Assembly (NCBI RefSeq): GCF_027925305.1
Contig: NZ_BSDR01000001.1
Location: 771,001 to 835,000 of the forward strand
Source: Desulforhabdus amnigena
GTDB lineage: Bacteria > Desulfobacterota > Syntrophobacteria > Syntrophobacterales > Syntrophobacteraceae
Direction: 5' to 3'
Length of the DNA stretch: 64,000 bases
Shown: positions 8,668-17,273 of the stretch, in pieces
How the letters are laid out: the number at the start of each line of letters is the position of its first letter
Numbering within the stretch: position 1 is the stretch's first letter
The notes under the pieces: model-generated
Databases searched by the model: none
What the model was told of the DNA's origin: nothing
Seen by the model: only the letters and a program-made list of their open reading frames with translations
Program-made: the position numbers and the translations under genes

Positions 8668-10131
8668 CTACTGGAGAGAGCGAGTCAACTGCTCCGGGGT
8701 GAGCATCTGAGGAAGCAAAGCCAGGTGATCTTCCTCACTGCGGGCAAAGGGAAGTCTCTCAAAGAGATAGCGCAGATACTGGTAAGGTTCCAGGCCGCAG
8801 GCTTTGGCTGTCTCAATCAGGCTGTAGAGGGTGGCGGCAGCCTTGGCTCCGTTGGGGTGCCCGTTGAACAGCCAGTTTTTTCGACCGACCACAAAGGGTC
8901 GGATGGCATTCTCCGCCATGTTGTTGTCTATGGGAATGCGGCCGTCCTCCAGATAGCGGATGAGTTTGTGCCAGTGGTTGAGGGCATAGCTCAGGGCTTT
9001 GCCCAGAAGCCCCTTGGGTGGGGTCTGCGGCAGGCGCCCCTTCATCCAGGCTTTAAACTCCTTGAGGATCGGCTCGGCTTCTTTTTTCCTGAGAGCACGG
9101 ATTTCGTCAGGAGTAAGCTTGCGCTCCCGCGCCACCTTTTCAATGGCGTAGAGCTTTCGGATGTATTCGAGGGCGACCTCGGCACTCCCGGTCTTCTTCG
9201 CCCCCTTTCCCCGGGCATCGATGACTTTGACGAAGTTTCTTCTCACATGCGCCATGCACCCGATGAGCACAATCCTGGACCCCGGCCTGTCGAACTGATC
9301 ATAGGCCGAGAAAGCATCGGTTTGCAGATACCCCTGGTACCCCTCGAGGATCTCCCTGGGAACATCCCCCGATCTTGTAGGGGCATAGTGGAAGAGGACA
9401 ACAGGTTTTTGCGGGTCTCCTCCCCTGAAGACCCACATGTAGGAATACGTGGTGTTGGCACGTCCCGGCTCAAAGAGGACCTGCACGGGAGTCTCGTCGC
9501 AATTGATGAGGACCCCCGATTTGAGCTCCCTCTGAAGCATCTCCATGATCAAGCGGCACCGATCGCCTGCCATCACCATCCAGGAGGCCATAGTGGATCG
9601 GGGGATCTCGATTCCGTAACGCTCAAGGATCTTTGAGAGCCGGTAGAGCGGGGTGCCGTCGGCGTATTTTGCGGTAGCCACATAAGCAAGGGTCCCTGCC
9701 GTGGCAATCCCCTTGGGGATCATCTCTGGAGGAGGCTCGGCGATTCTGACCGCTCCCCCTTCGCTTTCCACTCCCTCGCAGCCTTTGCACGCGTACTTGG
9801 GGCGAATGGTGCGAATGACTTGAACCCTGGCGGGGATGATGTCGAGCTTCTCCGATACTTCCTCGCCGATCCGCGAAAGTGTCGTTCCACAGGCACAGAT
9901 CTTCTCTTCCTCGGCAATATCGTGGATCACTTCCACGCGAGGCAGATGTTCGGGAAGAGGCTTTCTCCTGGGTTTTTGCCGGGTGTGGGCAGGGACTTCG
10001 ATCTCTTCGGTCACCGGCTTTTCTTCCGCACTCACTTCAGCTTCGTTGAAAAGATGGAGCTGGCGAGGGTCCTCCTCCACAGGGCGTTTTTCAGAACTGC
10101 GCCGGAAGAGCTCGTTTTGAAGGAGCCTCAA
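8668..10131 (-). CDS. tnpC: IS66-family transposase TnpC
   Basis: This is the DDE transposase of the IS66 element, at least 487 residues. It shows the zinc-finger-like segment EEEKICACGTTL and YACKGCEG, the core CDETPVQVLFEP with the first catalytic aspartate, and the C-terminal DGRIPIDNNMAENAIRPFVVGRKNW containing the catalytic glutamate region. Coding potential runs upstream of the nominal start to about 10260 (a coiled segment with LLKTIIRDQEAAFLDQKQ). The true N-terminus is therefore probably longer, giving the usual size of 520-530. The start codon there is unclear. Confidence 0.88.
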   Translation of the reverse strand: MRLLQNELFRRSSEKRPVEEDPRQLHLFNEAEVSAEEKPVTEEIEVPAHTRQKPRRKPLPEHLPRVEVIHDIAEEEKICACGTTLSRIGEEVSEKLDIIPARVQVIRTIRPKYACKGCEGVESEGGAVRIAEPPPEMIPKGIATAGTLAYVATAKYADGTPLYRLSKILERYGIEIPRSTMASWMVMAGDRCRLIMEMLQRELKSGVLINCDETPVQVLFEPGRANTTYSYMWVFRGGDPQKPVVLFHYAPTRSGDVPREILEGYQGYLQTDAFSAYDQFDRPGSRIVLIGCMAHVRRNFVKVIDARGKGAKKTGSAEVALEYIRKLYAIEKVARERKLTPDEIRALRKKEAEPILKEFKAWMKGRLPQTPPKGLLGKALSYALNHWHKLIRYLEDGRIPIDNNMAENAIRPFVVGRKNWLFNGHPNGAKAAATLYSLIETAKACGLEPYQYLRYLFERLPFARSEEDHLALLPQMLTPEQLTRSLQ

Positions 10132-10306
10132 CCGTTCCTCCAGGAATTCGATGCGGGATTCATACCGTTGCTTCTGGTCGAGAAACGCCGCTTCCTGATC
10201 TCGGATGATCGTTTTGAGCAGTTCAAAATTATTGGGTAAAAGGACCTCATTAAAAAGGCCTTCTTTAACAGTTCCTTTTGTAATGATTCCGGAGAATAAA
10301 CCGCTT

Positions 10307-10657
10307 TTAGAGAAGGGTGGAGTAGTGCAAATCCCGGTGGGGATGGAGGGCGGTGAAATCGAGCCCCTCGAGAAGGAAAGACAGGTCCCTCAGACCGATC
10401 TCCATCACCTGCTCTCTGGTTTCAGGCCAGCGGAACCGTTCCTTCTCCAACCTCTTTTGAAAAAGGCAGAACCCGTTCCTTTGCCAATAGAGGATCTTTA
10501 CGGTCGATCGACTTCTGCAGAAGACGAAAAGATGTCCTGAGAAAGGATCGAGCGAGAGCGTCCCTTCCACAAGAATCGAGAGTCCGTTGATCTCCTTGCG
10601 CATGTCGGTACTGCCCAAAGCAAGATAGACCCGGGTGTGCTGCGGCAGGGCGATCAT
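10307..10657 (-). CDS. tnpB: IS66-family TnpB
   Basis: The 116-residue protein has the conserved TnpB layout: TRVYLALGSTDMRKEINGL, then LDPFSGHLFVFC, KILYWQRNGFCLF and RFRWPET. This is the full-length reference for the fragment at 8420. Its start overlaps the tnpA stop by four bases. Confidence 0.88.
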   Translation of the reverse strand: MIALPQHTRVYLALGSTDMRKEINGLSILVEGTLSLDPFSGHLFVFCRSRSTVKILYWQRNGFCLFQKRLEKERFRWPETREQVMEIGLRDLSFLLEGLDFTALHPHRDLHYSTLL

Positions 10658-10968
10658 CGGTCGAGCACCTCGAGGAGGTCGCGCAGAGTGTCTGCATCAA
10701 AGCCCGCTTCGATCCGGATGGTGTACCGGGAGCCCACGGTGAGACTGAGGGGCTTAGGGAGAGAGCAAACCGGAGCTGCCAGGGGGACCTCCACAAGGCA
10801 GAGCGAGTCTGTTCCTTTCGTGCGTTTGTGATAGCCGAAGGTCTTGACGCTCAGTCCATGCCTTCGACAGTATTCGGCCTGCGACAGACCACCTGCTTGC
10901 CATTGAGCCAGGTGGTGCTCCCAGAATTTCTGCCTTACTTCATTGTCAGTCGATTGGGTCTTCTTCAT
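10654..10968 (-). CDS. tnpA: IS66-family TnpA
   Basis: The 104-residue protein has FWEHHLAQWQAGGLSQAEYC, a helix-turn-helix typical of IS66 TnpA, and a C-terminal RYTIRIEAGFDADTL segment. It is the first gene of the intact element and has a ggaggc site ahead of the ATG. Confidence 0.85.
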   Translation of the reverse strand: MKKTQSTDNEVRQKFWEHHLAQWQAGGLSQAEYCRRHGLSVKTFGYHKRTKGTDSLCLVEVPLAAPVCSLPKPLSLTVGSRYTIRIEAGFDADTLRDLLEVLDR

Positions 10969-11020
10969 TGATCGCCTCCTTCATAAAGTGTGAGGCGATC
11001 TTGGCACACTATTGGTTTAC

Positions 11021-11049
11021 CCGAAAGATGGGGTTCCCTGATCGCTTAC
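11021..11049 (-). repeat. IS66-type terminal inverted repeat (right, tnpA end)
   Basis: Read on the minus strand it begins gtaagcgatcagggaacccc, almost identical to the left copy at 8006. It marks the outer end of the intact element. Confidence 0.75.
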
Positions 11050-11301
11050 AAATATATGAAAAAGAAATGCCTGAATTGTTGCTGTCGGTTGTCAAACAAG
11101 GGATAAACATGTACCGTGAGGCAGGTTTGATATAGCCCTGATATGAGTAGACGCTAATCGGGTAGCCGGGGGGTTTTCTCCCCCACAGCAATAACGATTG
11201 ATTTTTCTTCGCACAGTAAATCGGGATAAAATCAAAAAACGAGAGGGCTTCCTCTCAAGAGAGAAAATAATTTCTTCACGCTCAACTGGAGTTCCCGTTG
11301 G

Positions 11302-12714
11302 GTGAAGGAGGCCGCATTGAAAAACAATCTCATTTTTGATTTCCGAACCATGAATCCTACCACGGACAGCGCTGAGCAGGAGCAGGAAGCTCTGATCGGA
11401 ATTCTCATCAAGACGGTGGAGCATTTCTTCGGTGGTTTCCAGAAGATTTTTGGAGGCGCATCCGATCCGAGAGACCAGAGGAAGATCAACTACCCTCTTG
11501 CATCTCTTTGCTTTGCAGGAGTTCTCATGTTCTTGCTGAGACTCGGAGCCAGAAGACAGGTCACATACCAACTCCGAAAGAATGAGCCCTCCAGGGAAAA
11601 GTTCGAGATCCTTTTCGGTGTCGACTCCTTTCCCCATGGTGATACCCTTAATGATCTCTACCTCAGGCTCTCTCCGCAAGAGGCTCAAGAGGCCGTTACC
11701 GGGATGGCCGAAACCCTCATCAGAAAGAAGGTGCTCTCTCGCTGGAGACTTCGGGGCATCTACTATGTTGTGGCTGTCGATGGGACGGGGACCATTTCCT
11801 TCGACAAGAGACATTGCCCGTACTGTCTCACCCGGACTCACGGAACCAAGACGATCTACTACCACGAGGTGCTCGAGGCAAAGCTCGTGACCCCAAACGG
11901 ATTCGCCTTCTCCCTTATGACGGAATTCATCGAGAACCCCGGGGAGAATCCCGGCAAACAGGACTGTGAGCTCAAGGCTTTCTACCGGCTTGCACAAAGA
12001 CTCAAAGAAAGATTCCCCCGGCTTCCCCTGTGCATCAGCCTCGATAGCCTCTTTGCCGGCGGCCCCACCTTTGACCTGTGCAACCGATACGGCTGGAAGT
12101 TCTTGATCGTTCACAAGGATAACCTCCCCTCCGTTGAGCAACAGTTCGAGGCCCTCCAGAGATTCCATCCTGAGTGTCACCTCGAGTACCGGACAGGCAA
12201 AGAAGCCAGAATTCACCAGCAATACCGGTGGGTAAACAACATTCCCTATATCGATACTGAAAACAGAGAGCACTCCCTTTGCGTTCTCCGGTGCCTTGAG
12301 ACCAAACCGGATAAGACAGGGCAGATCAGGACCACTCGATTCCAGTGGGTTACCAATTTCAAAATCAGTCAGGCAAGCGCCATCGAAATAGCCAACGATG
12401 GAGGAAGGAGCAGATGGATCATTGAAAACGAGGGCTTCAATGTCCAAAAAAACGGGGGATTTGAACTGGAACATGTTTACAGCAACAATGATGTCGCCTG
12501 CAAGATCTTCTACCTTCTCTTGCAGATCGCCTGCACTCTTTTTCAGCTCATCCAAAGAGGCAGTCTCTTTCGGAGAGCTTTCCCCACGGGAGTGGGATCG
12601 GCCAAAAACATCGCGTTCAGACTTCTCGAAGCTTGGCGCAACCTCAGGCTCGCTCGGGACTTCCTCGATAGAGTCCGGGCACAGCCATTCCAAATACGAT
12701 TTGACACTTCCTGA
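11302..12714 (+). CDS. DDE transposase of the IS4 superfamily (ISNCY-like)
   Basis: The product of up to 470 residues has a catalytic triad layout: VVAVDGTGTIS (first Asp), then CISLDSLFAGG (second Asp), and RWIIENEGFNVQKNG (Glu in an IS4-like YREK-equivalent position). The real start may be the ATG at 11350 (MNPTTDSAEQ). The frame looks intact. I could not delimit terminal repeats. A GC-rich hairpin lies upstream at about 11163-11183. A 560-residue antisense frame over this gene is a shadow. Confidence 0.75.
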   Translation: MKEAALKNNLIFDFRTMNPTTDSAEQEQEALIGILIKTVEHFFGGFQKIFGGASDPRDQRKINYPLASLCFAGVLMFLLRLGARRQVTYQLRKNEPSREKFEILFGVDSFPHGDTLNDLYLRLSPQEAQEAVTGMAETLIRKKVLSRWRLRGIYYVVAVDGTGTISFDKRHCPYCLTRTHGTKTIYYHEVLEAKLVTPNGFAFSLMTEFIENPGENPGKQDCELKAFYRLAQRLKERFPRLPLCISLDSLFAGGPTFDLCNRYGWKFLIVHKDNLPSVEQQFEALQRFHPECHLEYRTGKEARIHQQYRWVNNIPYIDTENREHSLCVLRCLETKPDKTGQIRTTRFQWVTNFKISQASAIEIANDGGRSRWIIENEGFNVQKNGGFELEHVYSNNDVACKIFYLLLQIACTLFQLIQRGSLFRRAFPTGVGSAKNIAFRLLEAWRNLRLARDFLDRVRAQPFQIRFDTS

Positions 12715-12899
12715 AGGATGTCCATGTTCCAGGCTCTGATCCCCCATACATCTATAAATCTTTATAAACAGCACCAGAATGAGTGCACATGGGATAGCTG
12801 TATCTTCAACCTGGGATCAACTGCATTGAACGCCATGGGAGCACTTTTGAGCTGTGGTTAGATCTACTGGATCTTCACTGCTGTCTCCCCCAGCCCTCA

Positions 12900-14552
12900 G
12901 TCGAGTAGCCCAGGGGAATCTCACCCCCAGGCTCTCACAGATCCGTACGTGAACCTCTCGATTCATACGGCTCTTCATGTCCACCCACCGCAGTAGGTTT
13001 TGCGTTACTCACGGATTCCTCCCGTTTCCGGTTGATCCGTTTAAAACTTTGGACATGTTACCCCCTTCGCTCCACCCCCATTACAGGGGCTTCCTCACTA
13101 CCACGGACTGTTCCGCCCCTATACTCCGCATCGGTACTCTCATCCTTGTGGGGCCTCCACTTGGATTTCTCCCTTCACATCGGAGTCGTAGGTTCCCACG
13201 TTCCGCACAGAAGCCTGCACCACGTTCGCACCGCCTTCATGCCGGCCACCACCTGGACAGTAAGCAGGTCTTCTCCAGGCTCATCCCGGGTTAACGACTC
13301 CCCCCCCGGTTTTGATGGCGTCCCTACGCTTTCGACACTTTATCAGCGATTCACTTGTGTTCGTCTCCATGGCGCTCACCTGATGCAGTCAAGCTGCACC
13401 TTTTCCTTAACGCTCACCACCATGGCTTTTGACCACAGCAGCTTAAGGTGGTTTGAAGCCTCCACCTGTATGGCGGCTCCGAGGGGCCTGCCCTCATCTT
13501 CCGTGCAGCATGGCTGCAGTTTTAAGAGCTACATTTCCAGTTCCTTTCTGCGCCTTCGTGGCGCACAGTCGTCGGCGTAACGGGCGAAGTGATGACCTCG
13601 ACGTTCCAGCTCCTTGTCCAGGTCGTCCAGGACGGCGTTGGACAGCAGGGGTGAAAGAGGTCCCCCTTGGGGGACCCCGATTCGGGTATCCTGAAGCTGA
13701 CCATCAACCAAAACCCCGGCGCGAAGGTATCGTCCGATGAGGCGCAGGACTCGCTTGTCGCGGACCTTTCGGGCCACGCGGTGCATCAAAACATCGTGGT
13801 CTACAGTATCGAAGAACTTGGACAGGTCCAGATCTACGGCAATGCGGTAGCCTTTTCGGATGATTTCCCGAACCTGGTACACCGCATCATGGGCAGACCT
13901 CCCGGGGCGAAAGCCGAAGCTCGCATCCGAAAAACACGGATCAAAGATCGGCGTCAGCATCTGGGCTCTGGCTTGTTGGATCAATCGGTCCAGGACCGTG
14001 GGGATGCCGAGCGGGCGGGTCCCGCCCGTCGCTTTTGGAATCTCCACCCTGCGGACCGGTGAGGGTTGGTAGGTACCTGCAAATAGCGAGTCACGGATTT
14101 CTTCCCAGTGGTCATGGGCGTAATCGGGAAAGGCCTTGATGGACATGCCGTCCATTTCGGCCGCTCCTTTATTCGCCTTGACCCGTTTCCAGGCTTGCTG
14201 CATGTTTTCTCGGGATAGAATCCGCTCCAGTAGGTCATCATCCGGATGGGCCAGGTGCATGCCAGGTAGGTCTCACCGGATAAGGACGTGAACTGTGACG
14301 ACACAACCGCGGCATTTACCGTATCCCCTGAATCCGGGGTTCCGTCATGTCGTGCCGACTTGCCCAGGGACTCGGCCTTGTATGCTGTTTCTGTTCGTCG
14401 GCTCACCGCTTTGCGCTCCGGCTTCCTCCGGACGGTCCCTCACGGTTCCGCCCTTGCCTTCGGCTAGTACTTGTGCCAGTGTGAAACACACTTGCAGGAT
14501 TCACGTACAGGGACTTGCACCCCATGAGTTCACGCCCATGCCAGGCGTACAC
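12900..14552 (-). mobile_element. Degenerate, probably chimeric group II intron
   Basis: On the minus strand a group II 5' end reads gtgtacgcctggcatggg (from 14552). Domain I landmarks follow (ggggtgcaagtcc, ctagccgaaggcaaggg, ggaagccggag), then a reverse-transcriptase start. Near the 3' end, 12938-12973 forms a domain-V-like hairpin (gagccgtat ... acgtacggatc), and 12900-12937 a domain-VI-like end finishing ctactcgac. Between the RT break (about 13565) and domain V, the roughly 590 bases look like domain I-III sequence of another intron (gtggtagtgaggaagcccc) and not like the maturase C-terminus. It therefore appears to be a recombinant of two introns and is presumably dead. Confidence 0.65.
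13565..14260 (-). pseudogene. ltrA: Group II intron reverse transcriptase/maturase, C-terminally truncated
   Basis: About 230 residues of RT domain are present: KVKANKGAAEMDGMS-like opening, IPKATGGTRPLGIPTVLDR, FGFRPGRSAHDAV, DLDLSKFFDTVDHD, GVPQGGPLSPLLSN and the catalytic YADD. Homology stops just after YADD. The rest of the RT, the maturase domain X and any endonuclease domain (roughly 200 residues) are missing. Confidence 0.85.
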
Positions 14553-14649
14553 AAAGACTCAAGCGGACCCGGCGGCCACATGCCATCTGATAATCCGAGC
14601 TGCAATTCGTTGCTCAGTGCCGTTTCAGCCGGGCCACTCAGCCCCCGGC

Positions 14650-14775
14650 GTGTGTGCCGGGCATGGCACAGAGCTTGTGAGGTGCAAGTCCTCCTGGAGC
14701 CGGAGGAGAGAACTCTCCCCCAGATCGAGTCGCCGGGGAGAGGTTGCGAGGCCTTGCCCTATCCCGATTAGACGC
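14650..14775 (+). mobile_element. Group II intron 5' fragment in opposite orientation
   Basis: The segment starts gtgtgtgccgggcatggcac and continues gaggtgcaagtcc, the same 5' landmark pattern as the minus-strand intron. It then runs out within about 125 bases. It is a leftover of a separate intron insertion. Confidence 0.5.
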
Positions 14776-14825
14776 GCAGATTCTCCATTCCATCAGTCGT
14801 AAACCAATAGAAGGAGGATGCAAAA

Positions 14826-15248
14826 ATGGATCAGACTTTTTGGTTGTGTGTTCTCGTAAGCTTTGTAGGTCTCACAGTGGTGGCCGGAATTGTCTTCTTT
14901 GGCTTGAGCATCTTTACGCTTAACGTCAAGAAGTATTGGATCGACAATCCATTCTTCATCCGACTGCTTGAACTCTGGGATCGTGACGGTGTGCGCCCGC
15001 AGGTTCGACATTTCATGGAGGCATATGTTGACTATCTTGAGCGTCGAAACGAGTTCTGGACTACGTATGGACAAGTGCTAGTCGCTGTTCTGATCATCAT
15101 CGTTCTCACTATTCTTCTGCTTACAAAGACCATTACCGCAGAAGCGGGACTTCCGATTTTATCCGCGATATCCGGCTTCGCGATCGCAAAGGGCGTTACA
15201 GGTACGAGGCCCAGCGCCAGTGGCCCCGATGTTGAAAAAAACGGCTGA
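14826..15248 (+). CDS. Small membrane protein of unknown function
   Basis: I do not recognise a family for this 140-residue protein. It has an N-terminal membrane segment (about 5-28, WLCVLVSFVGLTVVAGIVFFG), a charged amphipathic middle (about 30-80), a second membrane segment (about 85-103) and a short, possibly membrane-associated glycine-rich tail. A strong AAGGAGG site lies six to eight bases before the ATG, which argues that it is a real gene. It is isolated among mobile elements, so cargo of one of them is possible. Confidence 0.55.
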   Translation: MDQTFWLCVLVSFVGLTVVAGIVFFGLSIFTLNVKKYWIDNPFFIRLLELWDRDGVRPQVRHFMEAYVDYLERRNEFWTTYGQVLVAVLIIIVLTILLLTKTITAEAGLPILSAISGFAIAKGVTGTRPSASGPDVEKNG

Positions 15249-15510
15249 TTCCGTTTCGCCTTGAGTCGTGAAATGCGTAAGAGGAGATACGCTGTCAAGC
15301 GAGTCTACAAGGATGATCATCTAATTGGCCTGATAATGGTTCGCGTCGCCTGCGGCGTCTCGAACTCTGCCTCAAGCGAACCCGGCGATCCGTGGTGCTA
15401 TCACAATCAGCGGTTTTGCCCGAAATTCAGTATCATTTCGGCCAGGCCGCTTACGCTTAAGTTGTGCCCGTGTACCCGAGAGTCAGCGGGAAACAGAAAA
15501 AGCCGAGTTA
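15249..15510. other. Intergenic stretch with no gene seen
   Basis: Short overlapping frames here carry no recognisable motif and no ribosome site. I see nothing beyond ordinary intergenic sequence before the HigB remnant. Confidence 0.4.
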
Positions 15511-15525
15511 ATCCCATATTGGGAT
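15511..15525. promoter_or_regulatory. Palindromic operator-like site upstream of HigB remnant
   Basis: The sequence atcccatattgggat has six-base arms with a three-base spacer and ends 17 bases before the toxin ATG. Toxin-antitoxin operons of this type are autoregulated by the antitoxin at such palindromes. Here the operator outlived its operon. Confidence 0.5.
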
Positions 15526-15542
15526 CATGGTATTTTTGATTT

Positions 15543-15665
15543 ATGAGGATTATATCGCGGAAAAGACTTAAGGAGTTTTGAGAGAGACACCCCGATGCGG
15601 AGCAACCGCTCCAGGCATGGTATGCCGACATGAAGACATCCAGGGCGCGAAGCGCGCCTCGGAAC
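15543..15665 (+). pseudogene. higB: HigB-family toxin remnant
   Basis: Translation from the ATG gives MRIISRKRLKEF, a stop (TGA, 15579-15581), then ERHPDAEQPLQAWYADMK. This is the start of a HigB-type RelE-fold mRNA interferase in which the usual Trp after the Phe (FW) has become a stop. The frame decays after TSRARSA. About 60 residues of toxin and the whole HigA antitoxin are missing. Confidence 0.7.
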
Positions 15666-15807
15666 AAGGTACTTCACCTAACAGTTCGTCCGTAAAGCCT
15701 GCAGCTTGCCGTCCGCTCCGCAGGTGAGCGCCGCAATCAGATGATCAAAAGCCAATGGAAGTAGCTCATTAAAATCTCTTGCCAATCCCCATGAAAGAGG
15801 ATAAAGT

Positions 15808-15827
15808 ATGCGCATCGTGAATGCGCA
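15808..15827. promoter_or_regulatory. Repeated atgcgca motif, candidate CcdA operator
   Basis: Two copies of atgcgca (15808-15814 and 15821-15827) sit just before the ribosome site of ccdA, 13 bases apart from start to start. CcdA-CcdB complexes repress their own promoter, so this is a plausible operator. The claim is based on position alone. Confidence 0.35.
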
Positions 15828-15839
15828 AAGGAGATCGTC

Positions 15840-16088
15840 ATGCAAGAGAGTCTCTATAATGCCCAAGCCCCAAAAAAGTCTACAAATCTTAGTATTAACA
15901 GCGACCTCCTTCGGAAGGCGAAAGATCATCGCATCAACCTTTCCAAGGCTTTAGAACAACGTCTTATCGAAATTCTATTGGAGGAAAAACGCCGGGAATG
16001 GCGGGAAGAGAATCGAGAGGCCATTGAAGCCTACAATCGCCGCATCGAAGCAGGTGGAGTGTTCAGTGATGGTTTGAGGAGGTTTTGA
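15840..16088 (+). CDS. ccdA: CcdA-type antitoxin
   Basis: The 82-residue protein has a ribbon-helix-helix N-terminus (STNLSINSDLLRKAKDHRINLSKALEQRL). Its C-terminal tail (REWREENREAIEAYNRRIEAGGVFSDGLRRF) matches the toxin-binding end of CcdA. It neutralises CcdB and represses the operon. An AAAGGAGA site precedes the ATG. The stop overlaps the ccdB start (TGATG), giving coupled translation as in known ccd operons. Confidence 0.88.
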   Translation: MQESLYNAQAPKKSTNLSINSDLLRKAKDHRINLSKALEQRLIEILLEEKRREWREENREAIEAYNRRIEAGGVFSDGLRRF

Positions 16089-16402
16089 TGGCACAGTTTG
16101 ATGTCTTTGAAAATCCCAATGAAGAAACCAATCAAGCAATTCCTTATCTACTCGACGTCCAGGCCGACTTGCTCGATGGCCTTTCAACACGTGTAGTTGT
16201 CCCGCTCATAGCCTCCTCAGCTATGGGCAAACCCATAAAGCATCTCAATCCTCAATTCACAATAAGAGATACCCCAGTGTTTATGTCCACAGCGGAATTG
16301 GCCGGTATCCACATTCGATTTATGGGAGAGAAGGTCAGCTCGCTAAAAGACCAGCGTCATGACATCATTGCTGCACTTGATTTCTTATTCACCGGTTTCT
16401 GA
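16088..16402 (+). CDS. ccdB: CcdB-type gyrase-poison toxin
   Basis: The 104-residue protein begins MAQFDVFENPN and has the CcdB core (LLDVQADLLDGLSTRVVVPL) and C-terminus HDIIAALDFLFTGF, like the chromosomal CcdB of Vibrio that ends in a similar TGI. CcdB traps DNA gyrase in its cleavage complex. The frame is complete, so the pair is probably functional. Just after the stop lies a 54-base leftover of an IS5-family element, so the locus is hemmed in by mobile DNA. Confidence 0.88.
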   Translation: MAQFDVFENPNEETNQAIPYLLDVQADLLDGLSTRVVVPLIASSAMGKPIKHLNPQFTIRDTPVFMSTAELAGIHIRFMGEKVSSLKDQRHDIIAALDFLFTGF

Positions 16403-16404
16403 TG

Positions 16405-16458
16405 TGCCTCGGCTTCGTCGCTTCTCTCATCTGGCTGAGATGAAATGTCAACAAAACC
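16405..16458 (+). mobile_element. Orphan end of an IS5-family element
   Basis: The bases encode the end of a transposase (LGFVASLIWLR, stop), followed by gaaatgtcaacaaaacc and a TA dinucleotide. This matches the 3' end and terminal repeat of the complete IS5-family element at 17274-18082, in inverted orientation and slightly diverged. Only this end survives. Confidence 0.7.
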
Positions 16459-16494
16459 TAGGTGTAGCTTGGCGGAAATCCTCCTGCCCCCCTC

Positions 16495-16675
16495 TCACGC
16501 ACTCAGAGCCTTTCCTTTGCATGTCCATTTGAATGGTTTGGCCATCGTGCGATTGAAGTAGTCGATAAATGCGGGCAGCTTTTCTTTCAGGTCGTTGGTG
16601 CTGAGAAAGCTTGCACGCTTTAGCAGCTTTCTGACCAGGATGCTGAACCAGATCTCGACTCGTGCTGTGCAATGG
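16495..16675 (-). pseudogene. IS630-family transposase C-terminal fragment
   Basis: About 60 residues remain (RVEIWFSILVRKLLKRASF, then PAFIDYFNRTMAKPFKWT), which is the standard C-terminus of IS630 transposases. Everything upstream, including the DDE core apart from the last helix, is missing. Confidence 0.75.
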
Positions 16676-17273
16676 CTAATGGGGCGATCCGAGAGGGCTG
16701 GATCTCCCGCAGGCAACGGCAAACAGATGGGTCAGTTGTTCCGCGCCCCCGGGCAGTCCGGCGATGGCTCCATCTGATTTTTGGGATTCGCGTATTGATG
16801 AAGAATCCGACCTGCATGGCGAAACCGCTGCGGCTACCAGAACCTCCATTGGCCGGTCGAAAGCACATAGATGCCAAGACAAAGATTAGTGACTCCATGA
16901 GAGAGAATGCATTGAGAGATGCTTTTGGTGCCGTAGAGCAGGAGATTATAGGCAAGCCCTCCGAGGATTCCGGCAATGATCAGGTGGTGTTCCAGGCCAA
17001 AGAGAATCGAACTTATGACAAACGACGGCCAGGAAAAGAAACCGATGGGGATCGTGTCAAACTGCTTGTCGGTGATATAGCGAATGAGAAAGGATCTCCA
17101 GAAGAGCTCTTCCATAATGGGCACAATCACGACAGCTCCGAGCAGCCTGACGGCGATGCTCAAGGCTCTTGCCATATCCCCCTTCAGGAGGGTCGGGTCA
17201 AAACCCTTTCCTTCTGCCCCAAAAGAGTAGTCCACGTTGATCCACATGACGAATACGAGAACCCCCGTTGCTA

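Larger units (their letters stand above)
8562..11049 (-). mobile_element. IS66-family insertion sequence, apparently complete
   Basis: On the minus strand this carries tnpA, tnpB and tnpC in the standard order. It is bounded by a tnpA-side repeat at 11021-11049 and a weaker repeat starting ataagcgtcttggc at about 8562. The length of about 2.5 kb is normal for IS66. It lies tail-to-tail with the truncated left copy (8006-8561). The right flank after 11049 does not continue the interrupted tnpB, so a deletion or rearrangement followed insertion. The left boundary is the less certain one. Confidence 0.7.

Noticed and set aside
8557-9636. 359-codon plus-strand open frame
   Set aside because: It is antisense to IS66 tnpC and starts in the tnpB fragment. 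No motif was seen.
8006-11049. 8-bp target duplication around the IS66 pair
   Set aside because: The bases flanking 8006 (gtagctg) and 11049 (aaatata) do not match, so I do not claim a simple insertion of the whole unit.
11092-12774. 560-codon minus-strand open frame
   Set aside because: It is the shadow of the DDE transposase on the plus strand, with no recognisable motif of its own.
13032-13580. 182-codon plus-strand frame often predicted near introns
   Set aside because: It lies antisense to group II intron ribozyme sequence. The Ser/Pro/Arg-rich product is a typical artefact of structured RNA DNA.
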